64,000 bases of DNA from Asanoa ferruginea (GTDB lineage Bacteria; Actinomycetota; Actinomycetes; Mycobacteriales; Micromonosporaceae). Below, in pieces: positions 9,658 to 17,447 of this stretch. The stretch's first letter is position 1. Each line of letters starts with the position of its first letter. The stretch lies in contig NZ_QUMQ01000001.1 in the NCBI RefSeq assembly GCF_003387075.1, forward strand, positions 3,844,001 to 3,908,000, in the 5' to 3' direction. Below the pieces are notes generated by a model. It was not told where the DNA came from and searched no databases. It saw only the letters and a program-made list of their open reading frames with translations. The position numbers were made by a program, and so were the translations under genes.

Positions 9658-12600
9658 ATGGTGACCCTGCGGGGCATCCGTTCGCGGTTGGGCCGGTCGC
9701 TTCTCGTCGTGCTGCTGTCGACGATCGCGATCGCCGCCGCGGTGCTGGTGCCGCTGTATTCGACGGCCGCCGCGCAGTCGGTGTTGACCGACACGGTCGC
9801 CGCCGCGCCGCCGATCGTGGCCGGGCTGCACGCCCGCAGCGGGACGCGGAGCGGGCTGCTGGCCGAAGACGTGCGGAAGGCCGTCGACGCGCAACTGACC
9901 ACGACGCCTGCGGTCGCCGCGGTGCTCGGCGCACCGCAATACTCCACCGCTGACGTCATCAACCTGGTCGGCAAGGCGAAGAACCGGGGCAAGCTGGTCT
10001 TCCGGCCCGGCGCCTGCGAGCACGTCACGATCACGTCGGGGCGTTGCCCGGGTGCCGGCGAGGTGATGGTCAGCGACCGCGCCGCCGGTTCGCTCGGCGT
10101 GCGGATCGACGAGGTGCTGGCGCTGCGGGCCAACGGGGGGTTGACCCGCGCCGTCGCGGGCCAGCCGACGCCCGTCGATCCGACTTTCACCGTGGTCGGC
10201 GTCTACCGGATCGGCGACCCGACCGACCCCTACTGGGAGACGACCGGGTTCTTTCCCGGCTCGCTGAACAACGTGCTCGAAGACGGCACCCGGATCATCG
10301 ACGAGCTGTTCACCGGCAGCGAGGACCGGGTGGTGACCGTCCCGCGCGGCCTGCCGGTGGCCACTGTGGACTATCCGCTGGTCGCGGGGAAGGTGCGGCT
10401 GGCCGCGGTGCCCGAGTTGACCCGCGAGTCGCAGACGCTCAGCGAGACCCACGCGATCGACCAGGTCGCACTGCTGGTGGGCCTGCTGCCCAGCTTGCGC
10501 GTCGCGGCCGACCAGCGGGCGGCGGTCAACGCCGCGGTGCCGACCGTGGCCCTGCCGCTGGTCGTCCTCTGCTGGTTCGTGCTGTTCCTGGTGATCGCCG
10601 CGGTCACCGACGACCGGCGGGCCGAGATCGCGGTCGGCAAGCTGCGCGGGCTCAGCGTCGGTGGCATCACCCGGTTCGCGATCGGCGAGCCGCTGTTGTT
10701 GATCACCGTGGCCGCGCCGTTCGGCGTGCTGCTCGGCATCGGGCTCACCAAGCTGGCCGCTGACACGTTCCTCGCTCCCGGCGTCGACGTCCGGGTCGGC
10801 TGGCCCGCCTACGCCGTCGGGCTCGGTGCCCTGCTCGGCGCGGCAGTGGCCGCGGTGCTCGGCGCCCGCCAGACCGTCCGCGCCACGATCGTGACCCTGT
10901 TGCGCCGGGTGCCACACCGCTCGGGCCGGCGCACCGCGGTGATAGAGGCGATCGTCGCCGCCCTCGCGGTCGCCGCCCTCTACCAACTCCTCTTCGGCGG
11001 CCGCGGTCAGAAAGCGACGCTGGGCTACGCGGCGCCGGCCCTCGTCGCGCTCCTGGCCGGCCTCCTCACCGCCCGGCTGCTCGGTCTCGTGGCTCGGCGG
11101 CGACTGGTCACCGCCACCCGGCGCGGCCGGCTGCCCGCGATGCTCGCCGCGGCCCAGGTCGGTCGCCGGCCGGAGAGCGCCCGGCTCGTTGCGGTGCTGA
11201 CCGTCGCGCTGGCGCTGCTCACGTTCGCGGCGACGATCTGGGATGTCTCGTCGGCCAACCGGACCCGGACCGCCGACGCCGACCTGGGCGCCGACCGGGT
11301 CTACGTGGTCAGCGCGGAGGAGCCCCGGGCGGTGCCGGCCGCTGTCGAACGGATCGACCCGACCGGCAAGCAACTCATGGCCGTGGTGCGCAGCCGACAG
11401 AGCTACGCCGGCGACTACGTCGAACTGGTCGGCGTGCAACTTGACCGGATGGCCGCGGTCTCGCGCTTCCCTGACAAGACACCGGCGCAGGTCGCCGCCC
11501 TGGCCATCGACCTGGGCGACCAGGGCGCACCGCCGGTCCCGCTGCACACCGGCCGGCTCGAGGTGCGAGCGACGGTCACCAAGCTGAACCAGTCGGCGGA
11601 TCGGCCGATGGGCCTCGGCATCGTGGTCGGCGAACCCGATGCCGCACCCCGGGCGATCCCCCTGGGTCTCCTGAAGACCGGACCCGCGGCGTACGCCGGT
11701 GAGCTGAGCTGTGTCGCCGAGTGCCGGCTGCTCGGCCTCCAGGTGCGCCGTCTCGGTGCCGACAACACGCCCGGTGCGGTGACGCTGACGGTCGACCGGA
11801 TCGAGCTGGACGGGCAACCGCTCGACGCCTCGCTCAGCAGCGCGGACGCCTGGCGGCCGGTCGGGAACCCGCCGGTCGGCCAGACCCTCACGACCACGGC
11901 CGGCGACGCCGGGCTCACCCTCGACGTCACCAGCGAGAGCAGTTCCGACGTGCTGGCGCAGTACGGCGACGTGGTCAAGGACGCCCCGGTGGCGCTGGCC
12001 GGCCCGAGCCCCGCCGACGACCGGAACGCCGCCGAGTTCTCGTTCCCGGTGTTCGGCAAGCTGCCCGACGACGTACGCGTGGTCGATCGGGTCCCGTTGT
12101 TGCCCCGGGTCGGCAACCGCGCGCTGCTCTTCGACGGTGCCGCCCTGGTGTCCCGCGCCGAGCGGTCGGCCGGGCTGCTCGGCGACCAACTCTCCTACGA
12201 GGTCTGGGCCACCAGTGCGGCACCGGCCGACCTCGGCGCGCGACTGGCCGCCGAGGGCATCCCGGCGACGCTGATCGAGAACCGGTCGACCCGGGTGACC
12301 CAACTCGGCCGGGCCGCACCCGCGCTGGCCCTGCGGCTCTACCTCTTCGCGGGCCTGGTCGCGCTGTTGCTCGCACTCGGCGCGCTGGTCCTCGACGCCG
12401 GCGTCACCGCGCCCTGGCGCCGCGAACAGATCCGGGCATTGCGGATCACCGGCGTGGCCGCCGGGGTGCTGCGCCGCGCGGCCAACCGGGAGAACGTGTT
12501 GGTCCTGGGCTTCCCGGTGGTGGCCGGGATCGTCGCGGGGGTGGGCGGCGCGGCCGTCGTGCTGCCGGCCATCGCCCTGGTCAATATCGACGGCAGCGAC

Positions 12601-12711
12601 CAGGCTTACCGGCTGGGCGGCTGGTGGCTGCCCGGCTCGCTGCTGTTTCTGATGCTCGCACTGGCGATCGCCGCCGTGGTGCTCCGCCGAATCCGAGGAG
12701 GTGCGCGATGA
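9658..12711 (+). CDS. Giant FtsX-like ABC permease, copy 2
   Basis: About 1017 residues, with the same architecture as copy 1: one N-terminal helix, external domain, central helix block, second external domain, three C-terminal helices. The match to copy 1 is close and continuous, including the pair TDPYWET and the segment KLNQSADRPMGLGIVVGE, so this is a tandem duplication. The start is set at ATG 9658, aligned with the copy 1 N-terminus; the GGGGAGG upstream is far for it, and coupling to the copy 1 stop at 9653 is likely. The stop overlaps the ATPase start (ATGA at 12708). The two copies may form a heterodimeric transporter core, which is inference. Confidence 0.85.
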   Translation: MVTLRGIRSRLGRSLLVVLLSTIAIAAAVLVPLYSTAAAQSVLTDTVAAAPPIVAGLHARSGTRSGLLAEDVRKAVDAQLTTTPAVAAVLGAPQYSTADVINLVGKAKNRGKLVFRPGACEHVTITSGRCPGAGEVMVSDRAAGSLGVRIDEVLALRANGGLTRAVAGQPTPVDPTFTVVGVYRIGDPTDPYWETTGFFPGSLNNVLEDGTRIIDELFTGSEDRVVTVPRGLPVATVDYPLVAGKVRLAAVPELTRESQTLSETHAIDQVALLVGLLPSLRVAADQRAAVNAAVPTVALPLVVLCWFVLFLVIAAVTDDRRAEIAVGKLRGLSVGGITRFAIGEPLLLITVAAPFGVLLGIGLTKLAADTFLAPGVDVRVGWPAYAVGLGALLGAAVAAVLGARQTVRATIVTLLRRVPHRSGRRTAVIEAIVAALAVAALYQLLFGGRGQKATLGYAAPALVALLAGLLTARLLGLVARRRLVTATRRGRLPAMLAAAQVGRRPESARLVAVLTVALALLTFAATIWDVSSANRTRTADADLGADRVYVVSAEEPRAVPAAVERIDPTGKQLMAVVRSRQSYAGDYVELVGVQLDRMAAVSRFPDKTPAQVAALAIDLGDQGAPPVPLHTGRLEVRATVTKLNQSADRPMGLGIVVGEPDAAPRAIPLGLLKTGPAAYAGELSCVAECRLLGLQVRRLGADNTPGAVTLTVDRIELDGQPLDASLSSADAWRPVGNPPVGQTLTTTAGDAGLTLDVTSESSSDVLAQYGDVVKDAPVALAGPSPADDRNAAEFSFPVFGKLPDDVRVVDRVPLLPRVGNRALLFDGAALVSRAERSAGLLGDQLSYEVWATSAAPADLGARLAAEGIPATLIENRSTRVTQLGRAAPALALRLYLFAGLVALLLALGALVLDAGVTAPWRREQIRALRITGVAAGVLRRAANRENVLVLGFPVVAGIVAGVGGAAVVLPAIALVNIDGSDQAYRLGGWWLPGSLLFLMLALAIAAVVLRRIRGGAR

Positions 12712-13607
12712 GCGCACGGGTTGACACGCTGGACGCGGAGACTGGCTTCGTGCCCTTCGGCGTCACCTGCCGTGGCGTGGTGTTGATCTACCGGCTCGAG
12801 GGCTATGACGTGGTCGCGCTGGCCGGCGTCGACCTCGACATCGCGCCGGGGGAGGCGGTCGCGCTGGTCGGCCCGTCCGGCGCCGGCAAGTCGACGCTGC
12901 TCTCGCTGATGTCCGGCGTGCTGCGCCCGTCGGCCGGCCGGCTCCAGGTCGGCGAGCTCGACCTCGTGCGGGCCAGCGCCGCCGACGTGCAGCGGCTGCG
13001 CGCCGTCGATGTCGGCGTCGCGTTGCAGGGCAGCAGCCGCAACCTGCTGCCCTATCTGACCTGCGAGCAGAACGTGCGGTTCGCGCAGCGCGCGGCGCGC
13101 GGGCTCGGCCGGCGCCCGCCGGACCCGGCGGTCATCCTCGACGACGTCGGGCTGCTCGGCCGCCGGCGTGCCGTGCCAGGGGACCTGTCGCCCGGTGAGC
13201 GGCAGCGGCTGGCCTTCGCCGTCGCGGGCGCGGCCCGACCTGGGCTGTTGCTGCTCGACGAGCCGACCAACCAGCTCGACGAGCATTCCCGCGACGAGGT
13301 GCTGGCCGTGCTGCACCGGCTGCACGAGGCCGGCACCACGGTCGTCGTGGTCACCCACGACATGGCGGTCGGCGCGGCCCTCGGCCGCACGGTGACCATC
13401 CGCGACGGCCGGGTCGGCGCCGAGGGGCGGCGCGGTGAGGACTACTCCGTGGTGGGTCGCGACGGTAGCGTGCACCTTCCGGCGGAGCTGCTCGACCGGC
13501 TTCCGCCGGGCACGCTTGTCAAGATCGCGTCCGATGACGACGGCACCATCCGGCTCGTGCCGGCGATTGAAGGGGGAACCGATGAGCAGGACCATCGTCG
13601 TCGATGA
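12708..13607 (+). CDS. ABC transporter ATPase with AbrB-like C-terminal tail
   Basis: A 299-residue ATPase of the MacB/LolD group. Walker A GPSGAGKST is at 55-63, the Q-loop region is near 107, Walker B LLLLDEPTNQLD is at 180-191 and the H-loop THD is near 216. The signature is LSPGERQR (160-167) rather than LSGGQ. Residues 245-286 form an extension, VVGRDGSVHLPAELLDRLPP followed by GTLVKI and IRLVP, that reads like a swapped-hairpin AbrB/SpoVT half-barrel. The same tail occurs in the ATPase at 16574. GAGGAGG precedes ATG 12708, which overlaps the permease stop. The 3' end overlaps the next ATPase by 26 bp. The tail could mediate dimerisation or membrane-partner contact. Confidence 0.87.
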   Translation: MSARVDTLDAETGFVPFGVTCRGVVLIYRLEGYDVVALAGVDLDIAPGEAVALVGPSGAGKSTLLSLMSGVLRPSAGRLQVGELDLVRASAADVQRLRAVDVGVALQGSSRNLLPYLTCEQNVRFAQRAARGLGRRPPDPAVILDDVGLLGRRRAVPGDLSPGERQRLAFAVAGAARPGLLLLDEPTNQLDEHSRDEVLAVLHRLHEAGTTVVVVTHDMAVGAALGRTVTIRDGRVGAEGRRGEDYSVVGRDGSVHLPAELLDRLPPGTLVKIASDDDGTIRLVPAIEGGTDEQDHRRR

Positions 13608-14256
13608 GGTGACCGTCGCCTACGGCGCCGGCGAGCCCGTGCTGACCGGCGTGTCCGCGGTCGCGACACCGGGCCAGGTGCTGGCGGTGACCGGGCCGTC
13701 CGGCGCGGGCAAGACCACGCTGCTGTGGACCATGGCCGGCCTGCTCCGCCCGTCGGTGGGCAGCGTGACGGTCGACGGCGCGGCGATCCGCGACCGCGAC
13801 TTCGCGGTGGCGCAGCAGATCGTGCTGGTGCCGCAGGACAACGGCCTGGCCGCGATCCTGACCGCCGCCGAGAACGTGCAGGTCGCGCTGATCGCCGGTG
13901 GCGTCGCGCCGCCGGAGGCCCGCCGGCGCAGCGCCGAGGCGCTCGAGCGGCTGGGCCTGGCCGGGCAGTCCGACCAGCTCGTCGAGGAGCTCTCCGGCGG
14001 CCAGCAGCAGCGCACCGCGATCGCCCGCGGGCTGGCGCTGCACGGCGACGTGGTGCTGGCCGACGAGATCACCAGCGAGCTCGACGCGACCAACCGGCAG
14101 AAGGTCATCGACCTGCTCCGCGAGGAGGCGTTCCGGGGCGCGGCGGTCGTGTTCGCGACACACGACCCGGAGGCCGCGGCGGCCTGCGACGCGGAGCTGC
14201 ACCTCGTCGATGGCCGGGCCGAGTTGGTCCGCGGGCCGTCACCTGTTGGTCACTGA
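13582..14256 (+). CDS. ABC transporter ATPase (LolD/MacB type)
   Basis: A compact 224-residue ATPase with fully canonical motifs: Walker A GPSGAGKTT, signature LSGGQQQR, Walker B VVLADEITSELD and H-loop ATHD. It lacks the C-terminal tail of its neighbour. AGGGGG lies 5 nt before ATG 13582, inside the end of the preceding gene. As last gene of the permease-permease-ATPase-ATPase operon it probably pairs with the degenerate-signature ATPase to give an asymmetric motor: one consensus and one non-consensus composite ATP site, as in heterodimeric ABC exporters. That pairing is inference. Confidence 0.88.
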   Translation: MSRTIVVDEVTVAYGAGEPVLTGVSAVATPGQVLAVTGPSGAGKTTLLWTMAGLLRPSVGSVTVDGAAIRDRDFAVAQQIVLVPQDNGLAAILTAAENVQVALIAGGVAPPEARRRSAEALERLGLAGQSDQLVEELSGGQQQRTAIARGLALHGDVVLADEITSELDATNRQKVIDLLREEAFRGAAVVFATHDPEAAAACDAELHLVDGRAELVRGPSPVGH

Positions 14257-14276
14257 CAACCCTGGCGGGGCGGGGT

Positions 14277-14282
14277 TAGGGT
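14277..14282 (+). promoter_or_regulatory. -10 box of a probable leaderless promoter (Asp23 gene)
   Basis: TAGGGT lies 7 nt before ATG 14290, with no Shine-Dalgarno sequence in between. It is the same arrangement and the same hexamer as at 2869. Confidence 0.5.
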
Positions 14283-14289
14283 GCCGGCC

Positions 14290-14817
14290 ATGAGCGATGT
14301 CACCCCCGAGTCCGACGTGGCGGCCCAGGTCCACGTGCCCGCGCAGCGTCCGGAGAGCAACGGCGCCGCTGACAAGATCGGTGACGCCGTCGAGCGCGCC
14401 ACGGCCGTCTCCGGCCGGGTCGCCTCGGCGGTCGTAGAGCGGCTCCGCAACGAGGGCTCGTTGACCGCCGAGCGCGGCGCGACGACGATCGCCGACGAGG
14501 TGGTCGAGAAGATCGCCGGGATCGCGGCGCGTGGCGTTCCGGGGGTGCACGACCTCGGTGGCGATGTCGCCCGGGTGTTCGCGGGCCTGAAGGAGCGGGT
14601 CGGCCTCGACGACGACTCCGACCGCGGCGTCTCGGTCCGGCTGGAGGGCGAGCAGGCCACGGTCGAGATCACCCTCGTTATCGAGTACGGGCAGGTCGTA
14701 CGCACGGTGACCGAAGCCGTGCGGGCCGAGGTGATCGCCGCGGTCGAGAAGATGCTCAGCCTCCAGGTGACCGAGGTGAACATCAAGGTCGACGACGTGC
14801 ACGTGGCGGAGGCTTAG
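14290..14817 (+). CDS. Asp23/Gls24 family envelope-stress protein
   Basis: A 175-residue DUF322 (Asp23/Gls24) protein. The polar N-terminal 45 residues are followed by the family core starting near TTIADEVVEKIAGIAARGVP, with alternating amphipathic strands (VSVRLEGEQATVEITLVIEY) and the closing VTEVNIKVDDVHV. Staphylococcal Asp23 sits at the membrane and responds to cell-wall stress; actinobacterial homologues are poorly studied and often clustered. There is no transmembrane segment, so a partner would be needed for membrane attachment. It stands between the ABC operon and icmA with its own probable promoter. Its stop codon lies within the candidate icmA operator. Confidence 0.88.
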   Translation: MSDVTPESDVAAQVHVPAQRPESNGAADKIGDAVERATAVSGRVASAVVERLRNEGSLTAERGATTIADEVVEKIAGIAARGVPGVHDLGGDVARVFAGLKERVGLDDDSDRGVSVRLEGEQATVEITLVIEYGQVVRTVTEAVRAEVIAAVEKMLSLQVTEVNIKVDDVHVAEA

Positions 14818-14834
14818 CGATCGTTCAGGTGAAC
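14813..14834. promoter_or_regulatory. Candidate icmA operator region
   Basis: CTTAGCGATCGTT (14813-14825) matches exactly the reverse complement of part of the epimerase/thiolase promoter site at 4295-4310. It overlaps a second dyad, GTTCAGGTGAAC (14823-14834, arms GTTCA/TGAAC). Both lie just upstream of the icmA -10 box, where a repressor would block initiation. Confidence 0.4.
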
Positions 14835-14837
14835 CTC

Positions 14838-14843
14838 TAGACT
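14838..14843 (+). promoter_or_regulatory. -10 box of a probable leaderless promoter (icmA)
   Basis: TAGACT lies 6 nt before ATG 14850, with no ribosome site. No clear -35 hexamer is seen. Confidence 0.45.
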
Positions 14844-14849
14844 GGCCGA

Positions 14850-16523
14850 ATGGACGCCGAGGAGATCGCCGCCGGCCGGGCGCGCTGGCAGGCCCGCTAC
14901 GACGCCGCCCGCAAGCGTGACGCCGACTTCACCACGCTGTCCGGGATGCCGGTCGAGCCGGTCTACGGCCCGCCGCCCGGTGTCGAGGTGCCCGGCTTCG
15001 ACAAGATCGGCTGGCCCGGCGAGTTCCCCTACACCCGGGGTCTCTACCCGACCGGCTACCGCGGCCGCACCTGGACCATCCGGCAGTTCGCCGGCTTCGG
15101 CAACGCCCGGCAGACCAACGAGCGCTACAAGATGATCCTGGGTTCCGGCGGCGGCGGGCTGTCGGTCGCGTTCGACATGCCGACCCTGATGGGCCGCGAC
15201 TCCGACGACACCCAGGCGCTGGGCGAGGTCGGGCACTGCGGCGTGGCCATCGACTCGGCCGACGACATGGACGTGCTGTTCGAGGGCATCGACCTGGCGT
15301 CGGTCACCACGTCGATGACCATCTCCGGCCCGGCGGTGCCGGTCTTCTGCATGTATCTGGTCGCCGCCGAGCGCCAGGGTGCCGACCTGTCCAAACTGGA
15401 CGGCACGCTGCAGACCGACATCTTCAAGGAATACATCGCCCAGAAGGAGTGGCTCTTCGAGCCCGAGCCGCACCTGCGGCTGATCGGCGACCTGATGGAA
15501 TACTGCGCCCGCGAGATCCCGCGCTACAAGCCGCTGTCGGTCTCCGGCTACCACATCCGCGAGGCCGGCTCGACCGCCGCGCAGGAGCTGGCCTACACGC
15601 TCGCCGACGGCTTCGGCTACGTCGAGCTGGGCCTGTCCCGCGGCCTCGACGTCAACACCTTCGCGCCGGGGCTCTCGTTCTTCTTCGACTCGCACGTCGA
15701 CTTCTTCGAAGAGATCGCCAAGTTCCGGGCCGCCCGGCGGATCTGGGCCCGCTGGCTGCGCGACGTCTACGGCGCGACCGACGAGCGAGCGCTCTGGCTG
15801 CGCTTCCACACCCAGACCGCCGGTGTCTCGCTGACCGCGCAGCAGCCGGTCAACAACGTCGTACGCACGGCTGTCGAGGCTCTGGCCGCCGTTCTCGGCG
15901 GCACCAACTCGCTGCACACCAACGCGCTCGACGAGACCCTGGCGCTGCCCACCGACGAGTCGGCCGAGATCGCCCTGCGCACCCAGATGGTGCTGATGGA
16001 GGAGACCGGCGTGACCAACGTGGCCGACCCGCTGGGCGGCTCCTGGTATGTCGAGGCGCTCACCGACGCGATGGAGGCCGAGGCCGAGAAGATCTTCGAG
16101 CGGATCCGCGAGCTGGGCTCCGACGGCACCATCACCTCGGGCATCCTGCGCGGCATCGAAGACGGCTGGTTCACCTCGGCGATCGCCGACTCGGCGTTCA
16201 CCTACCAGCGGGCGCTGGAAAAGGGCGAGAAGAAGATCGTGGGGGTCAACACGGCCACCAGCACGGTCGCCAAGGAGCTCGACATCCTGCGCGTCTCGCA
16301 CGAGGTCGAGATCGACCAGAAGGCGACGCTGGCCCGGCGCAAGGCCGGTCGCGACCAGGCGGTGGTCGACGCGGCCCTCAAGCGGATGGTCGACGTGGCC
16401 CGCACCAGCGACAACATGATCCCGTCCATGCTGGACGCGGTGCGCGTCGAGGCGACCCTGGGCGAGATCTGCGACGTGCTGCGGGCCGAGTGGGGCGTCT
16501 ACCGGGAGCCCGCCCGGTTCTAA
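14850..16523 (+). CDS. icmA: Isobutyryl-CoA mutase large subunit (adenosylcobalamin-dependent)
   Basis: A 557-residue catalytic subunit interconverting isobutyryl-CoA and n-butyryl-CoA, linking valine catabolism with butyryl/ethylmalonyl-CoA precursors. It contains the substrate-binding TIM barrel only and no C-terminal cobalamin-binding domain, so it needs a separate small subunit (IcmB), which is not in the window. The two residues that separate isobutyryl- from methylmalonyl-CoA mutases are of the IcmA kind: Phe80 (RQFAGF; Tyr in methylmalonyl-CoA mutase) and Gln198 (YIAQKEW; Arg in methylmalonyl-CoA mutase). The sequence matches Streptomyces IcmA closely along its length, including the start [14 protein letters not shown] probable leaderless start and candidate operator lie directly upstream. 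Confidence 0.92.
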   Translation: MDAEEIAAGRARWQARYDAARKRDADFTTLSGMPVEPVYGPPPGVEVPGFDKIGWPGEFPYTRGLYPTGYRGRTWTIRQFAGFGNARQTNERYKMILGSGGGGLSVAFDMPTLMGRDSDDTQALGEVGHCGVAIDSADDMDVLFEGIDLASVTTSMTISGPAVPVFCMYLVAAERQGADLSKLDGTLQTDIFKEYIAQKEWLFEPEPHLRLIGDLMEYCAREIPRYKPLSVSGYHIREAGSTAAQELAYTLADGFGYVELGLSRGLDVNTFAPGLSFFFDSHVDFFEEIAKFRAARRIWARWLRDVYGATDERALWLRFHTQTAGVSLTAQQPVNNVVRTAVEALAAVLGGTNSLHTNALDETLALPTDESAEIALRTQMVLMEETGVTNVADPLGGSWYVEALTDAMEAEAEKIFERIRELGSDGTITSGILRGIEDGWFTSAIADSAFTYQRALEKGEKKIVGVNTATSTVAKELDILRVSHEVEIDQKATLARRKAGRDQAVVDAALKRMVDVARTSDNMIPSMLDAVRVEATLGEICDVLRAEWGVYREPARF

Positions 16524-16573
16524 CCAGTGATCACGGGGCTGCGCGATCATCGACGAGGTGGTAGGCAGTACCC

Positions 16574-17440
16574 GTGTCAGGTCTAGCAGTCGCATGCCGC
16601 CGGGTGGTGCACATCTACCGTGCCGAGGCGGGCGACGTCGTCGCGCTCTCCGGCGTCGACCTGTCGATCGGCCCGGGCGAAATGCTGGCGCTGGTCGGCC
16701 CGTCGGGTTCCGGCAAGTCCACGCTGGTCGCGCTCCTCGCGGGGCTGATGCGGCCGTCGGCCGGCCGGGTCAACGTCGGCACCTTCGACCTGGGCAAGCT
16801 CAGTGACGCCGAGATCTCCCGGCTGCGCGGCACCCAGATCGGCGTGGTGCTCCAGGGCGCGGCCCGCAACCTGCTGCCATACGCCTCCCTCGAGCGCAAC
16901 GTCTGGCTCGCCCAGCGCCGGGCCGCCCGCACCGAGGGCATCGAGCTCGAAGACCCGGAGCGGATCCTCGACCTGGTCGGCCTGACCGGCCGGGGCGCCG
17001 CCAAGCTGACCGACCTGCCGCCCGGTGCCCGCCAGCGCGCCGCCCTCGCCGTCGGCATCGCCGCGTCGCCCGGGCTGCTGCTGGTCGACGAGCCCACCAG
17101 CCAGCTCGACTCGCACGGCCGCGACGAGGTGCTCGACGCGCTCGAGACCGTCAACGCCGAGCGCGGCACCACCGTCGTCGTGGTCACCCACGACGCCGAG
17201 GTCGGCGCCCGCCTCGGCCGCGCGGTCACCATCCGCGACGGGCGGGTCGGCGCCGAGGGCCGCGGCGGCCAGGACTTCGCCGTGGTCGCCGGCGACGGCA
17301 CCGTGCAGCTCCCGCCCGACATCCTCGGCCACTTCCCGCCCGGCACCCTGTTCACTGTCGATCAGGCTGACGGCTCCGTCACGCTCGTTCCTGGCGGCGC
17401 TGCCCAGATCCCGGAGTCCCACACCGGCGACGCGGCGTAG
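16574..17440 (+). CDS. ABC transporter ATPase with AbrB-like C-terminal tail, second cassette
   Basis: A 288-residue paralogue of the ATPase at 12708. Walker A GPSGSGKST is at 42-50, Walker B LLLVDEPTSQLD at 168-179 and the H-loop THD near 206. The signature is degenerate, LPPGARQR (148-155). Residues 234-273 repeat the extra tail seen in the paralogue (VVAGDGTVQLPPDI, FPPGTLFTV, SVTLVP). GTG 16574 was chosen from the match of its N-terminus to the paralogue (cxxVvxIYR); the ribosome site is weak. It is followed after 7 nt by two permease genes. No canonical partner ATPase is present in this cassette, so this protein may act as a homodimer or share the ATPase at 13582. Confidence 0.86.
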   Translation: MSGLAVACRRVVHIYRAEAGDVVALSGVDLSIGPGEMLALVGPSGSGKSTLVALLAGLMRPSAGRVNVGTFDLGKLSDAEISRLRGTQIGVVLQGAARNLLPYASLERNVWLAQRRAARTEGIELEDPERILDLVGLTGRGAAKLTDLPPGARQRAALAVGIAASPGLLLVDEPTSQLDSHGRDEVLDALETVNAERGTTVVVVTHDAEVGARLGRAVTIRDGRVGAEGRGGQDFAVVAGDGTVQLPPDILGHFPPGTLFTVDQADGSVTLVPGGAAQIPESHTGDAA

Positions 17441-17447
17441 CGCCCGC

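Noticed and set aside
6663-12717. Minus-strand open frames of over 1000 codons opposite the two permeases
   Set aside because: Their composition (RDRGHPVG-like, His/Arg/Gly/Asp-rich) is the mirror of permease codons, and they duplicate exactly as the permeases do. No ribosome site or family match.
14850-16523. Methylmalonyl-CoA mutase assignment
   Set aside because: Phe80 and Gln198 replace the Tyr and Arg of methylmalonyl-CoA mutase, and the cobalamin domain is missing.
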